From the NCBI GenBank assembly GCA_964390055.1, contig CAYMGQ010000005.1:62001-126000 (forward strand): 64,000 nucleotides of DNA, given 5' to 3'. Within the stretch, counting starts at the first letter, position 1, and each line of letters opens with the position of its first letter. Below are positions 60,253-64,000 of this stretch, one piece after another. The notes beneath the pieces were generated by a model. The model was not told where the DNA came from, ran no database searches, and saw nothing but the letters and a program-made list of their open reading frames with translations. A program made the translations under genes and the position numbers. Origin of the DNA: CAYMGQ01 sp964390055 (GTDB lineage: Bacteria > Bacillota > Clostridia > Peptostreptococcales > Natronincolaceae).

Positions 60253-61656
60253 ATGGAAATTAAGGAAGAGGCACTGGAGTTTTGTAAAAGAATTGTCAAG
60301 CAGATTCTATATTTAAGGGATAAGAATAGGAAGGTCTTCAACTATTCAACTATAGGTTTAATCCTGGGGATTGTATCAATCCTTGTAGCTTTAGGCTATA
60401 ATTCATCTCTTAGGGCCTATGAGATTCATATGGAAGACCAGGTCATAGCTATGGTTAGGGATGAAGATGAGTTTGATGAGGCCTTAGGGGCTGTCGAGGC
60501 AGAAGTAAAGGCCTTGTATGGGCATGAATTGGCAGTACCTGAAGACATGAAGGTTGTAAAAACAAAGGCTAAAAACAAAGAAATTACCGACACTAACACT
60601 ATAATGTATAATATAAAAGAGCAATTGGATATGAAGGTAAAAGCTACCGCCATAGTTATAAATGGTGACCAGGTAGTCTGTTTAAAGGACAGGGAACTGG
60701 CAGAGGAAGTCCTGGCTGAAATCAAATCCCTATACATAGATGAGGATAAGGACTATAAAAAGGTGGGCTTTAGTGAAGATGTAGCCCTAGAAGAAGTAGC
60801 CAGCAAGGTTAGTGAGATTAAGGATAAGGAAGAGGTAATAAAATTAATTACTAGGGGTACTGACCAGGAAAAAATACATAGGGTTGCTAGTGGGGAAAGT
60901 GCCTGGACCATAGCAAGAAAACATGATTTAAGGGTGGCAGATATAGAGGCCGCTAATCCTGGAATAGATCCGGAGCGTTTGCAAATAGACCAGGAACTAA
61001 GCCTAGTGGTACCTAAACCCTATATATCCGTGCAGACCAAGGAGTATGTTGAGCTTGTTGAGGAAATCCCCTTTGAAACGGAATACGAAAAAACTGAATC
61101 CCTATATAAAGGTGATAAAAAAATTACTGTTCAGGGGATAGAGGGAGAAAGAGAAATCAAGGGATATTTAATTAAGGAAAATGGGGTCCTAGTGGATAGG
61201 GAAATTTTGCAGGAAGAGATATTATCTGAACCACGAACTAGGATCATAGCAGAGGGAACTAAGCCTAGACCGGCTACTGTAGCTACAGGCATTTTTAGTA
61301 GGCCCACAAGGGGTAGGTTAACTTCGGGATTTGGATATAGATGGGGGCGTAGGCACGAGGGCATCGATATTGCCAATTCTCTAGGAACATCTATAAGTGC
61401 CGCAGATGCTGGAAGGGTTTCCTTCGCAGGATATAGGGGTAGCTACGGTAATTTAGTGATTATAAACCATGAAAATGGATACCAAACTTACTATGCCCAC
61501 TGTAGTAGAATCCTTGTTAAATCGGGAAGCAGGGTATATAAGGGACAAGAAATTGCCAAGGTTGGCAACACAGGTAGGAGCACGGGGCCACACTTACATT
61601 TTGAAGTTAGGAGAAACGGTGCCCCTATAAATCCATTACAATTCGTTAGTTATTAA
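60253..61656 (+). CDS. Cell-wall peptidase with LysM, G5 and M23 domains
   Basis: The 467-residue protein has one N-terminal membrane helix (STIGLILGIVSILVALGY), an unassigned region, LysM (VASGESAWTIARKHDLRVAD), G5 (PFETEYEKTESLYKGDKKIT, VQGIEGEREI) and a C-terminal M23 endopeptidase with HEGIDIA, SAADAGRVSFAGYRGSYGNL and GPHLHFEVRRNG (zinc His/Asp). It should cut peptidoglycan cross-links outside the membrane. AAGGAG supports ATG 60253 over TTG 60247. Confidence 0.93.
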   Translation: MEIKEEALEFCKRIVKQILYLRDKNRKVFNYSTIGLILGIVSILVALGYNSSLRAYEIHMEDQVIAMVRDEDEFDEALGAVEAEVKALYGHELAVPEDMKVVKTKAKNKEITDTNTIMYNIKEQLDMKVKATAIVINGDQVVCLKDRELAEEVLAEIKSLYIDEDKDYKKVGFSEDVALEEVASKVSEIKDKEEVIKLITRGTDQEKIHRVASGESAWTIARKHDLRVADIEAANPGIDPERLQIDQELSLVVPKPYISVQTKEYVELVEEIPFETEYEKTESLYKGDKKITVQGIEGEREIKGYLIKENGVLVDREILQEEILSEPRTRIIAEGTKPRPATVATGIFSRPTRGRLTSGFGYRWGRRHEGIDIANSLGTSISAADAGRVSFAGYRGSYGNLVIINHENGYQTYYAHCSRILVKSGSRVYKGQEIAKVGNTGRSTGPHLHFEVRRNGAPINPLQFVSY

Positions 61657-61670
61657 AATTTGTTTATATA

Positions 61671-61702
61671 AAATGGCGATCCAGGGGGATCGCCATTTTT
61701 AT
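61671..61702 (+). terminator. Terminator of the M23 peptidase gene
   Basis: A perfect 12-bp stem (61671-61682 with 61687-61698) followed by TTTATG. Confidence 0.8.
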
Positions 61703-61786
61703 GTCTATTATTTAAAAAGTTCGACAGAATATTCCATAGATTGAAAATATTCTACAAATACCATATAATTACAGTAAAGGAAGGGA

Positions 61787-63835
61787 ATGAGAAAGAGGGA
61801 AGGACAAGTGGAAAATAAAGGGAGAAGTATAGGCCATATAGTAGTGGGGTTAATTATAGTATTCTTTATAATATCTACCCTTACCATTGCATATTTTTCT
61901 ATTGCAAGTGCAAGGACTAGTTTGGAAAATCAATTAATAGATAATGCAGAGGATGTGGTCAAGCTTTTAAATCAGGAGTTAAATGCCTTAGATAATGTGG
62001 GCAAGGATTATGATCAATTGTTTGATAGGTTTCTAATTAGTGTGGCAGAGGTTTTGGCAGTAGGCGGAAACTTCACAAATGAGAATTTGCTAAGAGTCTC
62101 CCAGGCTACAGGTATTTCAGAAATAAATGTGGTAAGTAGCCAGGGAGTTATTGTAAACTCAAACCTGCCAGCAAATATGGGCTATGAGTATCCAGAGGAG
62201 GGGGCTGTGGCTAGAGTTTTAAATAGGGACAAGGCTGTAGAGTTAGAGCCAATTCGCCAAAGTACAGTGGATGATCTCTTTTATAGGTATGGATGTATAG
62301 GAACCTCCTTTGGCGGGATACAAGTAGGTATATTGGCAGAGGAACTTGTTGAAATGAAAAACAATATGGATATATCTGTTATTGGTCAAGAGATAATTAA
62401 AAACACAAATGTTGAATATATAGGGACCTTAGATAGGGACCTTAACGAGACCTATAATAGTAGGGGGGAAGAGGTATCTAGGGACATATTTCTGGCCATG
62501 GTGGAGGAAGTTGAAGGGGATGGGATTTACGGGAGAATTATAGAAGATGAAATATTGGGTAAAAAAGTATTTAATGTATTGGCCCCTAGGCAGGATGGAG
62601 GGGGAAATAGTATGGGTTATTATAATATAGGCTTAAATGCCGACCATATGATTGACAACATGGGGAGGATGGTTAAAAGGATATTAACAATAAGTATATT
62701 AGCCCTGATTGTAATATTGGGGATAATCTTGCTACTAATCCTAAAAATACTAGTTAGGCCAATGGCAAAATTAAATACTTTAATTGAGAGAATATCTAGA
62801 CTTGACCTAACACGGGACATCCTTTATGGAGAATTGGCCAAAAACACAAGTGAAATTGGTAGCATGGCTAGGAAGATAAATCAGATGAGGGAGAACCTGG
62901 ACAATGTAATAGGTGAAACTAGCAAATCATCAAGAATATTATTAAATGAATCTGATGCAATGGCTGTAGGTGCAAGGGAAACAACCCACTCAGTGGAAGA
63001 GGTATCTAGGGCAGTAGAGGATTTGGCAATGGGTGCCAATGAACAGGCCCAGGAGGCAAATATAGGTATTGATAAACTGAATGACCTATCTGAGGGCTTT
63101 GAAGGGGTTATCGAAGGGTCTCAATTGTTGACCGACTATGCTGATAATACCCGGAAGGCAAATGAGGAAAATATTGAAATTATGAAGATGTTAAGTACAA
63201 GTATGGGTGAAAACGATAGGATACTAAAACAGTTAACATCCAGGATTATGTCCTTAGGGGACAAGTCTAATCTTATAAGGGATATAGTAAATACTGTGAG
63301 AAATATAGCTGAGCAAACTAATCTCCTAGCATTAAATGCTGCCATTGAAGCCGCCAGAGCGGGAGAAGCTGGCAGGGGCTTCGGAGTAGTGGCAAGTGAG
63401 ATAAGAAAACTAGCCGAGGAAACACAAGAGGCAACTGGAAAAGTTGAGGCCATAGTAGTTGAAATTAGTGGAGAGATGGATAGTGCAAATACAGAAATGG
63501 ATGAAAGCAATAGAATCCTTGCAAAATCAAATGAAGCCCTTGAAAGATATGTAGAATCCTTTGATGGGATTACTAAGGCTATAGAGGGAACCCTGGAGCA
63601 AATTAATATTTTGAATCAAATAATTGACAATGCTAATAAATATAAGGAAGAAACTGTAGAAGCCATTAATTCTATTGCATCCATAGCCCAAGAATCCTCT
63701 GCTGCTACCCAGCAAGTGTCGGCTAGCGTAGAGGAACAAACAGCAAGCATAGTGGAAATAGCCAATATGACAGATAAATTAAAGGAAATGGCTCTTGAAC
63801 TTGATAGGGAGATAGACAAATTTAAAAGAGAATAA
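61787..63835 (+). CDS. Methyl-accepting chemotaxis protein, transmembrane
   Basis: The 682-residue receptor has a first membrane helix (about 16-42), an extracellular dCACHE-like sensor (QATGISEINVVSSQGVIVNS), a second helix (ILTISILALIVILGIILLLI), HAMP and the signalling domain with the hairpin tip IRDIVNTVRNIAEQTNLLAL, NAAIEAARAGEAGRGF. Ligand unknown. It ends QKEEVE-free: no CheR-binding pentapeptide is seen. ATG at 61787 has AAAGGAAGGGA. Confidence 0.93.
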   Translation: MRKREGQVENKGRSIGHIVVGLIIVFFIISTLTIAYFSIASARTSLENQLIDNAEDVVKLLNQELNALDNVGKDYDQLFDRFLISVAEVLAVGGNFTNENLLRVSQATGISEINVVSSQGVIVNSNLPANMGYEYPEEGAVARVLNRDKAVELEPIRQSTVDDLFYRYGCIGTSFGGIQVGILAEELVEMKNNMDISVIGQEIIKNTNVEYIGTLDRDLNETYNSRGEEVSRDIFLAMVEEVEGDGIYGRIIEDEILGKKVFNVLAPRQDGGGNSMGYYNIGLNADHMIDNMGRMVKRILTISILALIVILGIILLLILKILVRPMAKLNTLIERISRLDLTRDILYGELAKNTSEIGSMARKINQMRENLDNVIGETSKSSRILLNESDAMAVGARETTHSVEEVSRAVEDLAMGANEQAQEANIGIDKLNDLSEGFEGVIEGSQLLTDYADNTRKANEENIEIMKMLSTSMGENDRILKQLTSRIMSLGDKSNLIRDIVNTVRNIAEQTNLLALNAAIEAARAGEAGRGFGVVASEIRKLAEETQEATGKVEAIVVEISGEMDSANTEMDESNRILAKSNEALERYVESFDGITKAIEGTLEQINILNQIIDNANKYKEETVEAINSIASIAQESSAATQQVSASVEEQTASIVEIANMTDKLKEMALELDREIDKFKRE

Positions 63836-63846
63836 GAGATAAGGAA

Positions 63847-63880
63847 GATAGCGGCCTTTTTAGGTCGCTATCCTTTTTTA
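63847..63880. terminator. Terminator after the chemotaxis gene
   Basis: An 11-bp stem (63847-63857 with 63862-63872, one G-T pair) followed by TTTTTTATAG; it may also serve the converging gene to the right. Confidence 0.85.
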
Positions 63881-63883
63881 TAG

Positions 63884-64000
63884 TTAAATAAGCAGGATAA
63901 GTAAGAGAATTATAATAACAATAAGCCAGTTACCTTGGCTAGGTGAAAGGCCTTTTCCATCTTGCTTCTTGTCATCATGGTCTTTTTGGGAGGGCGGTGG
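63884..64000 (-). CDS. C-terminal part of a small tail-anchored membrane protein (cut by window edge)
   Basis: The minus strand is open from the window end to a TAA at 63884-63886, giving 38 residues: a hydrophilic Gln/Lys/Asp-rich part (PPPSQKDHDDKKQDGKGLSP) and a C-terminal hydrophobic helix (NWLIVIIILLLILLI). The pattern resembles small spore or envelope proteins ending in a membrane helix, but no family can be named. It converges on the chemotaxis gene. Confidence 0.5.
   Translation of the reverse strand, partial: PPPSQKDHDDKKQDGKGLSPSQGNWLIVIIILLLILLI

Noticed and set aside
1..64000. Prophage, insertion sequence, transposon or defence island
   Set aside because: No transposase, integrase, phage structural gene, restriction enzyme or flanking inverted repeats were seen; the only duplication is the gene fragment at 46412-46510.

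Overview
This window is a low-GC chromosome segment from an anaerobic, probably spore-forming Firmicute. Gene content and order fit the Clostridia/Tissierellia, but the species cannot be fixed from the sequence alone. It spans the replication origin. The canonical set dnaA-dnaN-yaaA-recF-remB-gyrB-gyrA runs leftward and rpmH-rnpA-yidD-yidC-khpB-mnmE-mnmG-rsmG-noc-parA-parB runs rightward. DnaA boxes lie in both dnaA-flanking gaps (about 23.9-24.5 kb and 22.4-22.6 kb). Most genes point away from the origin, as expected for leading-strand bias.

Left arm, 1-22.5 kb, mostly minus strand: a truncated chemotaxis receptor; two small unknown genes; rplY; the rpsF-ssb-rpsR operon with a structured leader; a divergent pair made of a secreted flavoprotein reductase and a TetR regulator (plus strand); DUF951-mscS; DUF3343-yedF (selenium/sulfur-linked); a cluster of SRP RNA, tRNA-Ser(GGA), tadA, tRNA-Arg(CCT) and T-box-controlled serS; a PTS-IIC-like membrane protein behind the niacin repressor NiaR; a sigB-rsbW-rsbV partner-switching operon; then gyrA/gyrB and the origin genes.

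Right arm, 24.5-64 kb, mostly plus strand: ribosome/RNA maturation and membrane insertion genes; Noc and ParAB with an adjacent parS; a cysteine desulfurase; sporulation-linked yyaC and bofA; dnaX-ybaB-recR; azlCD (minus); a cluster of unknown exported and membrane proteins with an SDR enzyme and a broken gene copy; csaA, an Mrp-type ATPase and DUF134; DUF2508; a MazG-like protein, DUF2232, gdpP, rplI and dnaB; a convergent dnaD-dnaC pair (minus); an M1 peptidase; a LysM-G5-M23 cell-wall peptidase preceded by a perfect WalR-type box; and a second chemotaxis receptor.

Most of the window is conserved core genome. No IS element, prophage or CRISPR array is visible. The most interesting signals are regulatory or small: candidate sites for NiaR, WalR, Noc and ParB, an SD-sequestering hairpin at ykuS, a pair of perfect DnaA boxes far from the origin, a structured stretch upstream of the cysteine desulfurase, a flavoprotein with a non-canonical active site, and SigB control in a clostridial setting. 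I found no clear-cut wholly new multi-gene system.
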